10,020 bases of DNA from Alphaproteobacteria bacterium (GTDB taxonomy: Bacteria > Pseudomonadota > Alphaproteobacteria > JAEULC01), in NCBI GenBank assembly GCA_020851015.1, contig JADZDN010000015.1, positions 1-10,020 on the forward strand, read 5' to 3'. The notes below the pieces were generated by a model. The model worked only from the letters and a program-made list of their open reading frames with translations. It made no database searches and was not told the DNA's origin. The position numbers were made by a program, and so were the translations under genes. Positions within the stretch are counted from its first letter, which is position 1, and each line of letters starts with the position of its first letter. Shown one piece after another: positions 1 to 6,225 of the stretch.

Positions 1-104
1 AAGATCAGCAGGAAATAATGGTCGATGAAATGGGCGGCATTGATCAGCGCCACCATGCGCGTGGTGCGGTCCATGGACATTCCGTGCGGGGTTGCTGCGG
101 CCAT
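1..104 (-). CDS. MFS transporter, N-terminal fragment (cut by window edge)
   Basis: Reading leftwards from an ATG at 104-102 gives 34 codons open to the window edge. The translation includes ALINAAHFIDHYFLLI, which resembles the start of the first membrane helix of a group of major facilitator superfamily permeases in alphaproteobacteria. The rest of the protein lies outside the window, so substrate and helix count cannot be judged. In-frame ATGs at 80 and 74 are alternative starts. They would place the 108-125 dyad in the leader or promoter instead of 3 bp before the start codon. No strong Shine-Dalgarno sequence separates the choices. The gene diverges from the AraC regulator gene at 165, a layout in which the regulator often controls the transporter. 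The MFS call rests on recalled family resemblance over a short stretch. Confidence 0.6.
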   Translation of the reverse strand, partial: MAAATPHGMSMDRTTRMVALINAAHFIDHYFLLI

Positions 105-107
105 GCT

Positions 108-125
108 GGACAGGATAGCCTGTCC
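108..125. promoter_or_regulatory. Perfect dyad in the MFS/AraC divergent region, candidate operator
   Basis: GGACAGG (108-114) and CCTGTCC (119-125) are perfect inverted copies around the 4-base centre ATAG. The dyad sits in the 60-bp gap between the divergent transporter and regulator genes. A further GGACA half-site lies at 161-165 beside the regulator's start, and another at 75-79 inside the transporter gene. The sequence shows the symmetry. Binding by the adjacent AraC protein is inference. Confidence 0.45.
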
Positions 126-164
126 GGTCCACGCTGTTCGGCCAAGTTTTGTCGCGTTTGGGAC

Positions 165-959
165 ATGACCCGCAGCACCGATCGCAGCACCGATCCCAAG
201 GATTACCAGCACGTGCCGCGCCCGGTGGCGGCGATGCCCAAGCCGTTCAAGGACGGCGCGATCATCCCGCCCCACCGCCACCGCCGCGCCCAGCTCATCT
301 ACGCCGCGACCGGCGTGATGCGGGTGACCACCGCCGCGGGCGCCTTCGTGGTGCCGCCGCAGCGCGCGCTGTGGGTGCCGCCGGGCGAGGAGCATTCGCT
401 TGCTATGCGGGGCGAGGTGGCCATGCGCACGCTCTATGTCGAGCCCAAGGCCGCCCGCGCCATGCCGCGGAGCTGCGTGGTGATCGAGGTCTCGGCGCTG
501 CTTCGCGCCCTGGTCGACGCGGCGATGGCCGAGCCGGTGCTCTACGACCCGCGCGGACGCGGCGGGATGATCATGCGCCTGCTGCTGCGCGAGCTGAAAG
601 CAGCGCCGCGGCTGAAGCTGAGCATCCCGATGCCGGAGGACCGGCGCCTGCAGCGCCTGTGCGGGTCGCTGCTCCGCCACCCGCAGTCCGACGCGACCCT
701 GGAGCACTGGGCCGAGCATGTCGGCGCCAGCGCGCGCAACCTGGAGCGGCTGTTCCGGCGCGAAACCGGCATGAGCTTCGGCGCCTGGCGCCAGCAGGCC
801 CGCCTGGTCGAGGCGCTGGCGCAGCTCGCCGGCGGCCAGCCGGTCGGCCAGGTGGCGCGCCGCCTCGGCTATCGCAGCGCCAGCGCCTTCACCCAGATGT
901 TCCGCCGCGCGCTGGGCCGCACGCCGCGCGACTATGTCGCACGTGCCCCGCGGACGTAA
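165..959 (+). CDS. AraC family transcriptional regulator with cupin sensor domain (NimR-like)
   Basis: This 264-residue protein is a DNA-binding regulator. Residues ~30-95 form a cupin-type AraC ligand-binding domain, with PPHRHRRAQLIYAATGVM followed by PPQRALWVPPGEEHS, a pattern typical of the NimR/YeaM subgroup. Residues ~165-260 form the C-terminal double helix-turn-helix. Helix pair one is at about 178-200 (LEHWAEHVGASARNLERLFR) and pair two about 226-255 (VGQVARRLGYRSASAFTQMF), ending in the signature GRTPRDYV. The open frame extends back to 18, but that start would overlap the divergent MFS gene and adds low-complexity residues, so the ATG at 165 is chosen. The divergent MFS gene is its most likely target, as NimR controls the efflux gene nimT in E. 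coli. The effector is unknown. Confidence 0.88.
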   Translation: MTRSTDRSTDPKDYQHVPRPVAAMPKPFKDGAIIPPHRHRRAQLIYAATGVMRVTTAAGAFVVPPQRALWVPPGEEHSLAMRGEVAMRTLYVEPKAARAMPRSCVVIEVSALLRALVDAAMAEPVLYDPRGRGGMIMRLLLRELKAAPRLKLSIPMPEDRRLQRLCGSLLRHPQSDATLEHWAEHVGASARNLERLFRRETGMSFGAWRQQARLVEALAQLAGGQPVGQVARRLGYRSASAFTQMFRRALGRTPRDYVARAPRT

Positions 960-1034
960 GGCGAGCCTCGACGCCCCGGGGGTTTTGGCGCTAGTTGTTC
1001 TGCCCCTTCCCTTCCCCATCCGAGCGATACACCC

Positions 1035-3482
1035 ATGGCAAGCGATTTTCCCACCCAGGCCCGCGTCGTCGTCATCGGCGGCGGCGTGATCGGCTGTTCC
1101 GTCGCCTATCACCTGGCCAAGCGCGGCTGGAAGGACGTGCTGCTGCTCGAGCGCAAGGAGCTGACCTGCGGCACCACCTGGCACGCCGCCGGCCTGATCG
1201 GCCAGCTCCGCGCGACCCAGGCCCTGACGCAGCTCGCGGTTTACACCGCCGAACTCTACGAGGGGCTGGAGAAGGAGACCGGCCAGGCGATCGGCTACAA
1301 GCGCAACGGCTCGCTGTCGGTCGCCTGCGACGCCGAGCGCTTCGAGGAGATGAGGCGCGGCGCGTCGATGGCGAGCAATTGCGGCCTGGAAGTGCAGGTG
1401 CTGACGCCTGCGCAGGCCAAGGAGAAATACCCGCTGCTGCGCACGGACGACATGGTGGGCGCGGTGTTCCTGCCGCGCGACGGGGCGCTGAATCCGATCG
1501 ACGTGACCCGCGCGCTGGCGATCGGCGCGCGGCAGAACGGCGTGCGCATCGTCGAGCAGACCAAGGTCACGGGCGTGACGGTCGCGAACGGCCGCGCCGT
1601 CGGCGTCACGACCGACAAGGGCGCGGTGCGCGCGGAGTATGTCGTGAACTGCGCCGGGCTGTGGGGCCGCGGCGTCGGCGCGATGGCGGGCGTAGCCGTG
1701 CCGCTGCATGCGTCCGAGCATTTCTACGTCGTGACCGAGCCGATGCCCGGGCTGCCGAAGAACCTGCCGGTCCTGCGCGAGCCCGGGCGCTGCATCTATG
1801 TCAAGGAGGACGCCGGCAAGCTCTTGATCGGCTGTTTCGAGCCGGTCGCCAAGCCGTGGGGCATGAACGGCATCCCCGAGGATTTCGCGTTCGGCACGCT
1901 GCCCGACGACATCGACCATTTCCAGCCGCATCTGGAAAGCGCGATGCACCGCATCCCCATGCTGGAGAAGGCGGGGCTGCAGACCTTCTTCAACGGGCCG
2001 GAGAGCTTCACGCCCGACGACCGCTACCTGTTGGGCGAGGCGCCGGAGGTGAAGAACTTCTTCGTCGCGGCCGGCTTCAACTCGATCGGCATCCAGTCCG
2101 CCGGCGGCGCCGGCAAGGTGCTGGCGGACTGGATCATCGACGGGCGCGCGCCGATGGACCTGTGGGACGTCGACATCCGCCGCATGATGCCGTTCCAGGT
2201 CAACCGCAAATACCTGCACGACCGCACGATCGAGGGATTGGGCCTGCTCTACGCGATGCACTGGCCGTTCCGCCAGGTCGAGAGCGCGCGGGGCGTGCGC
2301 AAATCGGCGCTGCACGACCGGCTGGCGGCGGCCGGCGCCTGCTTCGGCGAGACCGCGGGATGGGAGCGCGCGAACTGGTTCGCGCCCAAGGGAACCAAGG
2401 CCGAATACGAATACAGCTACGGCAGGCAGAACTGGTTCCCGCATTCCGGCGCGGAGCACCGGGCGTGCCGCGAGGCCGTCGCGCTGTTCGACCAGTCGTC
2501 CTTCGCCAAGTACCTGGTGCAGGGCAAGGACGCCGAGCGCGTGCTGAACCAGGTCTCGTGCAACGACGTGGCCGTGCCGGCGGGCCGCGTGGTCTACACG
2601 CAGTGGCTCAATCCCCAGGGCGGCATCGAGGCCGACCTGACGGTCACGCGGCTCGATGAGCGCCGCTTCCTGGTGGTGACCTCGGGCGCGTCGCAGCGCC
2701 ACGACCTCGACTGGCTGGAGCGCAACATTCCCGATGGCGCGCATTGCGTCGCGACCGACGTGACCTCGGCCTGGGCGACGCTGGGCGTGATGGGGCCGCA
2801 GTCGCGCGCGTTGCTGCAGAGCCTGACGCCGGACGACCTGTCCAACGCCGGCTTCCCCTTCGGCACGTCGCGCGAGATAGACCTGGGCTACGCGCGCGTG
2901 CGCGCCACGCGCATCACCTATGTCGGCGAGCTGGGCTTCGAGCTTTACGTGCCGACCGAGTTCGTGCAGGGCGTCTACGACGCGATCGTCGCGGCGGGCG
3001 GCAGCTTCGGCCTGAAGCACGCGGGCTATCACGCGATGAACTCGCTCAGGATCGAGAAGGCCTATCGCCACTGGGGCCACGACATCGGCCCGGACGACGA
3101 CCCGATCCAGGCCGGGCTTGGCTTCTGCGTGGCCTGGGACAAGAAGGGCGGTTTCATCGGCCGCGACGCGCTGTCGAAGAGGCGCGGCAAGCAGCCCGCG
3201 AAGCGCCTGGTGCAGTTCGCGATGGAGAGCGACAAGCCGCTGCTCTATCACAACGAGCCGATCTGGCGCGACGGCAAGCGCGTGGGCTACCTGAGCTCCG
3301 GCATGTTCGGCCACACGCTCGGCCGCGCCATCGGGCTGGGCTACGTGAAGGCGGAGGGCGAATGCACGCCGGACTTCGTGCTGTCCGGCAAGTACGAGAT
3401 CGAGATCGCGCGCGACCGCTTCCCGGCCAAGGCGTCGCTGAAGCCGATGTACGATCCGAGCAGCGCCCGGATCAAGGTGTAG
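1035..3482 (+). CDS. FAD-dependent oxidoreductase, dimethylglycine/sarcosine dehydrogenase-like, with GcvT folate domain
   Basis: This 815-residue flavoenzyme probably oxidises an N-methylated amine and passes the one-carbon unit to tetrahydrofolate. Residues 10-40 are a Rossmann FAD site (VVVIGGGVIGCSVAYHLAKR). TTWHAAG at 47-53 matches the motif whose histidine carries covalent FAD in dimethylglycine dehydrogenase, here His50. The DAO domain runs to about 375 and the FAO_M linker spans about 390-450. The GcvT aminomethyltransferase fold starts near 457 (YSYGRQNWF). Asp534 in GGIEADLTV aligns with the conserved folate-domain acid. The GcvT C-terminal barrel begins near 717, and the end ASLKPMYDP is typical. 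The length agrees with the single-polypeptide DMGDH/SARDH family. No signal peptide is seen, so it is likely cytoplasmic. It stands alone, 75 bp after the regulator gene, with no folate or amine genes nearby, so dimethylglycine, sarcosine and other methylamines all remain possible substrates. Confidence 0.9.
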   Translation: MASDFPTQARVVVIGGGVIGCSVAYHLAKRGWKDVLLLERKELTCGTTWHAAGLIGQLRATQALTQLAVYTAELYEGLEKETGQAIGYKRNGSLSVACDAERFEEMRRGASMASNCGLEVQVLTPAQAKEKYPLLRTDDMVGAVFLPRDGALNPIDVTRALAIGARQNGVRIVEQTKVTGVTVANGRAVGVTTDKGAVRAEYVVNCAGLWGRGVGAMAGVAVPLHASEHFYVVTEPMPGLPKNLPVLREPGRCIYVKEDAGKLLIGCFEPVAKPWGMNGIPEDFAFGTLPDDIDHFQPHLESAMHRIPMLEKAGLQTFFNGPESFTPDDRYLLGEAPEVKNFFVAAGFNSIGIQSAGGAGKVLADWIIDGRAPMDLWDVDIRRMMPFQVNRKYLHDRTIEGLGLLYAMHWPFRQVESARGVRKSALHDRLAAAGACFGETAGWERANWFAPKGTKAEYEYSYGRQNWFPHSGAEHRACREAVALFDQSSFAKYLVQGKDAERVLNQVSCNDVAVPAGRVVYTQWLNPQGGIEADLTVTRLDERRFLVVTSGASQRHDLDWLERNIPDGAHCVATDVTSAWATLGVMGPQSRALLQSLTPDDLSNAGFPFGTSREIDLGYARVRATRITYVGELGFELYVPTEFVQGVYDAIVAAGGSFGLKHAGYHAMNSLRIEKAYRHWGHDIGPDDDPIQAGLGFCVAWDKKGGFIGRDALSKRRGKQPAKRLVQFAMESDKPLLYHNEPIWRDGKRVGYLSSGMFGHTLGRAIGLGYVKAEGECTPDFVLSGKYEIEIARDRFPAKASLKPMYDPSSARIKV

Positions 3483-3490
3483 GATGCGAA

Positions 3491-3516
3491 GGTATGCTAG
3501 TATGATCCGATAGGAG
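3491..3516 (+). promoter_or_regulatory. Candidate promoter, operator and RBS of the DUF433/DUF5615 cassette
   Basis: The 41-bp gap ahead of the cassette contains an AT-rich patch with two GTATG direct repeats (3492-3496, 3500-3504) 8 bases apart. Two -10-like hexamers are visible, TATGCT (3493-3498) and TATGAT (3501-3506). No convincing -35 box is present at the usual spacing. TAGGAG (3511-3516) is a good Shine-Dalgarno sequence 7 bases before the ATG at 3524. The repeats could serve autoregulation, as in many toxin-antitoxin operons, but this is inference. Confidence 0.35.
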
Positions 3517-3523
3517 CACCGCC

Positions 3524-3763
3524 ATGGCCGATCGAGTGCTGCTGGATCGCATCACCACGGACCCAAAGATCTGCTTTGGCAAGCCGTGCATCCGCGGCCA
3601 CCGCATCTGGGTATCGCTGGTCCTGGACAAACTGGCTGCCGGCACGTCGGTCGCGGAAATCCTCGCCGACCATCCCGGCCTAGTCGAGGACGACATCCGC
3701 GCCTGCATCGCCTATGGCGCGGAGATGAGCCGACTGCGCGACCTGGACCTCGGAGCCGCATGA
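3524..3763 (+). CDS. DUF433 protein, predicted VapB-like antitoxin
   Basis: This 79-residue protein matches DUF433 along its whole length. It opens with ITTDPKICFGKPCIRGHRI (residues 10-28), equivalent to the family pattern of I-DP-GKP-IRGTRI. A helix-turn-helix-like segment follows at ~33-66 (LDKLAAGTSVAEILADHP, then EDDIRACIAYG). The family usually has Thr where this protein has His26. DUF433 proteins are commonly encoded just before DUF5615 PIN-like proteins and are predicted DNA-binding antitoxins. Here the stop codon overlaps the next start by 4 bases (ATGA), so translational coupling is likely. The TAGGAG at 3511 supports the start. Being first in the pair fits the antitoxin role and autoregulation. 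Toxin neutralisation is inferred from family and context. Confidence 0.85.
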   Translation: MADRVLLDRITTDPKICFGKPCIRGHRIWVSLVLDKLAAGTSVAEILADHPGLVEDDIRACIAYGAEMSRLRDLDLGAA

Positions 3764-4140
3764 CGCGGCTCAAGCTGGACGAAAACCTCGGCAATGCCGC
3801 GGTTGCCGTTTTCGCGCGGGCTGGCTACGACGTAGCGACCGTCCATCAGCAACGATTGACCGGAGCAGCCGACGACAGGCTTTTCGAGGCTTGCCGGGCG
3901 GAAGGACGATGCCTGATAACCCTCGATCTTGATTTCGCGAACCCGCTTCGATTTGCGCTTGCCGGAAGCGCGGGTGTCTGCGTGCTGCGTTATGCGCCCA
4001 CTGCGGTGCGGCAATCGATGCTGGCTGCCATCGATACCTTGGCAGCCGCATTGCGGCGCCATGATGTCGCCGGTCAGCTCTGGATCGTTACGCCGGATCG
4101 AATTAGAGCCTATTCCGGCTCGTCCGACGAGCGAGAGTGA
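3760..4140 (+). CDS. DUF5615 PIN-like protein, predicted ribonuclease toxin
   Basis: This 126-residue protein resembles the DUF5615 (Mut7-C/PIN-like) family. The N-terminal RLKLDENLG places Asp7 and Glu8 where the family has its first acidic pair. Asp38 in GAADDRLF and the LITLDLDFANP segment (Asp56, Asp58) supply the other conserved acids expected of a metal-dependent PIN-fold nuclease. The start ATG overlaps the upstream stop codon, and it was preferred to an ATG at 3586 inside the DUF433 gene. The codons look less GC-biased than in the flanking his and dehydrogenase genes, which would suit a mobile cassette, though this was judged by eye. The gene ends 6 bp before the convergent DUF1272 stop. 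All visible acidic residues are intact, so the toxin is probably functional. RNA cleavage is inferred, since few members have been tested. Confidence 0.82.
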   Translation: MTRLKLDENLGNAAVAVFARAGYDVATVHQQRLTGAADDRLFEACRAEGRCLITLDLDFANPLRFALAGSAGVCVLRYAPTAVRQSMLAAIDTLAAALRRHDVAGQLWIVTPDRIRAYSGSSDERE

Positions 4141-4146
4141 GTCCTT

Positions 4147-4395
4147 TCATGCCACCTGCTTGCAGCCCTCGGGCTTGAACTTGCGTTCGGTGGAGGCGGG
4201 GAACTTGGCGAGCTTCGCAGCGGGGCGGATCGGGCGGCGCAGCAGCTCGCCGCCGCAATTCGGGCAGCGCCCCTGCAGCACGCCCTCGGCGCATCCCTTG
4301 CAGAACGTGCATTCGAACGAGCAGATCCGCGCGTCCATCGAATCGGGCGGCAGGTCGCGGTCGCAGCACTCGCAGTTCGGTCGGAGCTGGAGCAT
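4147..4395 (-). CDS. DUF1272 cysteine-rich zinc-binding-like protein
   Basis: This 82-residue protein belongs to DUF1272, a family of unknown function. It begins MLQLRPNCECCDRDLPPDS and continues with ARICSFECTFCKGCAEGVL and GRCPNCGGELLRRPIRPA. Cysteines at 8, 10, 11, 25, 29, 32, 35, 44 and 47 suggest a binuclear or RING/zinc-ribbon-like metal site. Cys78 near the tail is extra. The ATG at 4395 is chosen over one at 4431 because GAGGGAGAG lies just before it and family members start with this methionine. No signal peptide or membrane segment is seen, so it is probably cytoplasmic. It is transcribed alone, towards the DUF5615 gene, with the repeat block directly upstream. Its role cannot be stated. 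Confidence 0.85.
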   Translation of the reverse strand: MLQLRPNCECCDRDLPPDSMDARICSFECTFCKGCAEGVLQGRCPNCGGELLRRPIRPAAKLAKFPASTERKFKPEGCKQVA

Positions 4396-4433
4396 GGCGG
4401 TTCTCTCCCTCAATCGCATTCGGCTCTTCATCC

Positions 4434-4530
4434 TTCGAGACGGCGCTTCGGGAGTTCCTCATGGTTCGAGATGGCGCTTCGGGAGCTCCTCATGGTTCGA
4501 GACGGCGCTTCGCGCCTCCTCACCATGACG
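4434..4530 (+). repeat. Three tandem ~31-bp repeat units (left half of the repeat block)
   Basis: Units start at 4434, 4465 and 4496, each opening TTCGAGAYGGCGCTTCG and closing with a CTCATGG-like end. The first two differ at only two positions. In the third, GGCGC (4504-4508) and GCGCC (4512-4516) form a 5-bp stem with a 3-base loop. In the first two this stem has decayed to GGCGC/GGGAG. The array fills most of the 250-bp gap between the DUF1272 start and the HIT gene stop. I see no coding frame in it. Confidence 0.85.
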
Positions 4531-4596
4531 CGGTTGTTTGGTGAACAGCGAGAGAAACGCGTCATCCTGAGGAGGCCGCGTAGCGGCCGTCTCGAA
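4496..4596. repeat. Long inverted repeat at the centre of the repeat block
   Basis: The left arm (4496-4532) and right arm (4558-4596) are near-perfect inverted copies of ~37-39 bp around a 25-bp centre. The inner ends ATGACGCG (4525-4532) and CGCGTCAT (4558-4565) match exactly, and so do the outer ends TTCGAGACGG and CCGTCTCGAA. The block lies about 10 bp beyond the HIT stop codon, so transcripts leaving the his operon would carry the hairpin. It might end or protect the 3' end, but no U-run follows. Confidence 0.8.
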
Positions 4597-4636
4597 GGAT
4601 GAGGAGGCTGCAACGCAGCCGTCTCGAAGGATGAGG
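4559..4636 (-). repeat. Two inverted ~32-bp repeat units (right half of the repeat block)
   Basis: GTCTCGAAGGATGAGG occurs at 4589-4604 and again at 4621-4636, a period of 32. Each copy is preceded by a mini-hairpin with a 6-bp stem and a 3-base loop: GGCCGC-GTA-GCGGCC (4574-4588) and GGCTGC-AAC-GCAGCC (4606-4620). The stem's fourth pair changes from C:G to T:A between copies, so pairing is kept. The units run opposite to those at 4434-4530. Confidence 0.85.
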
Positions 4637-4645
4637 AATGCCCAC

Positions 4646-5014
4646 TCACCCGCTCGGCTTGTCGATCATCCGTCCCAGGCGGCGGCCGCCGAAGACGTGG
4701 ATGTGCAGGTGCGGGACCTCCTGGTTCGCGTCGGTGCCGCAATTCGCCAGGATGCGGTAGCCGCTGTCCACGACGCCCATCTCGCGCGCCGCGCGTCCGA
4801 CCGCGCGCACGAAATCGGCGATTTCGGCGTCGGTCGCCTTCGACGAGAAATCCTCCATCGACACGTAGGCGCCCTTGGGGATCACCAGCACGTGCACCGG
4901 CGTCTGCGGGCGAATGTCGTGGAAGGCCAGCGCGTGCGCGGTCTCGAACAGCTTCTTGCACGGGATCTCGCCGCGCAGGATGCGGGCGAACACGTTGTTC
5001 GGGTCGTAGGCCAT
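4646..5014 (-). CDS. HIT family protein (HINT-like purine nucleoside phosphoramidase)
   Basis: This 122-residue protein is a histidine triad hydrolase. The signature HLHIHVFGG lies at 102-110. His104, the middle histidine, is the expected nucleophile, with His102 and His106 as partners. The N-terminus (PNNVFARILRGEIPCKKLFE) and HVLVIPKGA (41-49) are typical of the HINT/HinT branch, which hydrolyses AMP-lysine and AMP-amine phosphoramidates. The length is normal for the branch. The ATG at 5014 lies 16 bp after the hisE stop on the same strand, so it is probably the last gene of the his operon. A link between HIT activity and histidine synthesis is not established. It may simply be co-transcribed. 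Nothing is missing from the catalytic motif. Confidence 0.93.
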   Translation of the reverse strand: MAYDPNNVFARILRGEIPCKKLFETAHALAFHDIRPQTPVHVLVIPKGAYVSMEDFSSKATDAEIADFVRAVGRAAREMGVVDSGYRILANCGTDANQEVPHLHIHVFGGRRLGRMIDKPSG

Positions 5015-5030
5015 GATGCTGCGCGGTCCC

Positions 5031-5387
5031 CTAGAGCGATGGCGGCGTGGGCGCCTTGGCGCGCGCCAGCTTCTCGGCGATGCCCGAGATGCCCTCGCGG
5101 CGGTGCAGCTCGGCCCATACGTCGGCGGGCTTCACGCCGCACTGCGCCCACATGACGAACAGGTGGTAGAGCAGGTCGGCGCTCTCGGCGATCAGCTTCT
5201 CGCGGTTGTCGGCCGCGCCCTCGAGCGCCGCCTCGATCGCCTCCTCGCCCAGCTTTTGCGCGATCTTCTTGCGTCCCTGCGCGAACAGCTTGGCGGTGCG
5301 CGAGATCGTGGGATCGCCGCCGCGCCGCTCCTCGATCGCCTGGAACAGGCGGTCCAGCACATCGACGTCGCCGTTGCCTGCGCCCAT
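5031..5387 (-). CDS. hisE: Phosphoribosyl-ATP pyrophosphatase
   Basis: HisE hydrolyses phosphoribosyl-ATP to phosphoribosyl-AMP and pyrophosphate, the second step of histidine synthesis. The 118-residue protein carries the MazG-like all-alpha core. LFAQGRKKIAQKLGEEAIEA (residues ~34-53) holds the KxGEE acidic metal-binding motif, and EKLIAESADLLYHLFVMW the second acidic ESADLLYH motif. It is slightly longer than the usual ~107 residues, with extra residues at both ends. HisI is not fused to it and is not in the window, so it must be encoded elsewhere. AAGGG precedes the ATG. The gene starts 69 bp after the hisF stop, the second-widest gap in the operon, and that gap contains a hairpin. The HIT gene follows 16 bp downstream. 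Confidence 0.95.
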   Translation of the reverse strand: MGAGNGDVDVLDRLFQAIEERRGGDPTISRTAKLFAQGRKKIAQKLGEEAIEAALEGAADNREKLIAESADLLYHLFVMWAQCGVKPADVWAELHRREGISGIAEKLARAKAPTPPSL

Positions 5388-5437
5388 GAAACCGGCCCTT
5401 CAAACCGCTGCGACAAGCGATTCGGTAGCAGAACCGC

Positions 5438-5468
5438 ACCCCGCCTGCCACAGATTTCAAGGCGGGGT
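5438..5468 (-). promoter_or_regulatory. Hairpin spanning the hisF stop codon (hisF-hisE junction)
   Basis: ACCCCGCCT (5438-5446) and AGGCGGGGT (5460-5468) are perfect 9-bp inverted copies with a 13-base loop. In the minus-strand mRNA the last codons of hisF form one arm and the TGA stop opens the loop. No U-run follows, so an ordinary intrinsic terminator is unlikely. RNA processing, 3'-end protection of the upstream mRNA or partial polarity on hisE-HIT are possible roles. Confidence 0.6.
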
Positions 5469-6224
5469 CTCGCGCACCGGGATGCCGGCGGCCTTCAGGT
5501 GCGCCTTGGCCTGGGCCAGCGAGTACTTGCCGAAATGGAAGATCGAGGCCGCCAGCACGGCCGATGCGTGCCCGTCGCGGATGCCCTGGACCAGATGATC
5601 GAGCGTGCCGACGCCGCCCGAGGCGATCACCGGCACCGTGACCGCGTCGGCGATTGCGCGCGTCAGCGCCACGTCGAATCCGTCGCCCGTGCCGTCGCGG
5701 TCCATCGAGGTCAGCAGGATTTCGCCCGCCCCGGCCGCCGTCATGCGCCGGGCCCATTCCACCGCGTCGATGCCGGTATCGTTGCGCCCGCCATGGGTGA
5801 AGACGTCCCAGCGGCCCGGGCCGACCTGCTTGGCGTCGATCGCGACCACGACGAGCTGGCGGCCGAATTTTTCCGCGGCCTGCGAGACGAAGGCGGGGTT
5901 CTTCACGGCGGCGGTGTTGATCGACACCTTGTCCGCGCCGGCCAGCAGCAGCTTGCGGATATCCTCGAGCGTGCGCACGCCGCCGCCCACCGTGAGCGGC
6001 ATGAAGCACTGCTCGGCCGTGCGACTGACCGCGTCGAACAGCGTATCGCGGTTCTCGTGGCTGGCGGTGATGTCGAGGAAGCACAGCTCGTCCGCGCCGG
6101 CCCGGTCGTAGGCGCGCGCCTGCTCGACCGGGTCGCCGGCGTCCACCAGGTCGACGAAGCGCACGCCCTTCACGACGCGGCCGTCCTTAACGTCGAGGCA
6201 GGGGATGATGCGCACGCGCAGCAT
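5457..6224 (-). CDS. hisF: Imidazole glycerol phosphate synthase, cyclase subunit
   Basis: HisF is the (beta/alpha)8-barrel subunit that uses ammonia from HisH to convert PRFAR into imidazole glycerol phosphate and AICAR. The 255-residue protein has both catalytic aspartates at their usual places, Asp11 in [16 protein letters not shown] and Asp130 in VVVAIDAKQ. It also has the phosphate-binding loops around LTVGGGVRT and VIASGGVGT. The ATG at 6224 is chosen over one at 6275 because the family begins ML(R/K)-RIIPCLD. It leaves a single base after the hisA stop, so coupling to hisA is likely. The C-terminal codons pair into the hairpin over the stop codon. Its partner subunit gene hisH lies two genes upstream. 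Confidence 0.97.
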   Translation of the reverse strand: MLRVRIIPCLDVKDGRVVKGVRFVDLVDAGDPVEQARAYDRAGADELCFLDITASHENRDTLFDAVSRTAEQCFMPLTVGGGVRTLEDIRKLLLAGADKVSINTAAVKNPAFVSQAAEKFGRQLVVVAIDAKQVGPGRWDVFTHGGRNDTGIDAVEWARRMTAAGAGEILLTSMDRDGTGDGFDVALTRAIADAVTVPVIASGGVGTLDHLVQGIRDGHASAVLAASIFHFGKYSLAQAKAHLKAAGIPVRETPP

Positions 6225-6225
6225 G

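Noticed and set aside
18..164. N-terminal extension of the AraC regulator to the ATG at 18
   Set aside because: It would overlap the divergent MFS gene and the dyad, and the extra residues look like random translation. The ATG at 165 gives a normal family length.
965..995. Terminator after the AraC gene (CCCCGGGGG followed by TTTT)
   Set aside because: The palindrome has no room for a loop and the T-run is only four bases, so the support is too weak.
995..2659. 554-codon plus-strand frame overlapping the dehydrogenase gene
   Set aside because: It is a shifted frame of the dehydrogenase with no recognisable domain.
4434..4636. CRISPR array, because units of 31-32 bp recur
   Set aside because: The units abut with no unique spacers, occur in both orientations, and no cas genes are present.
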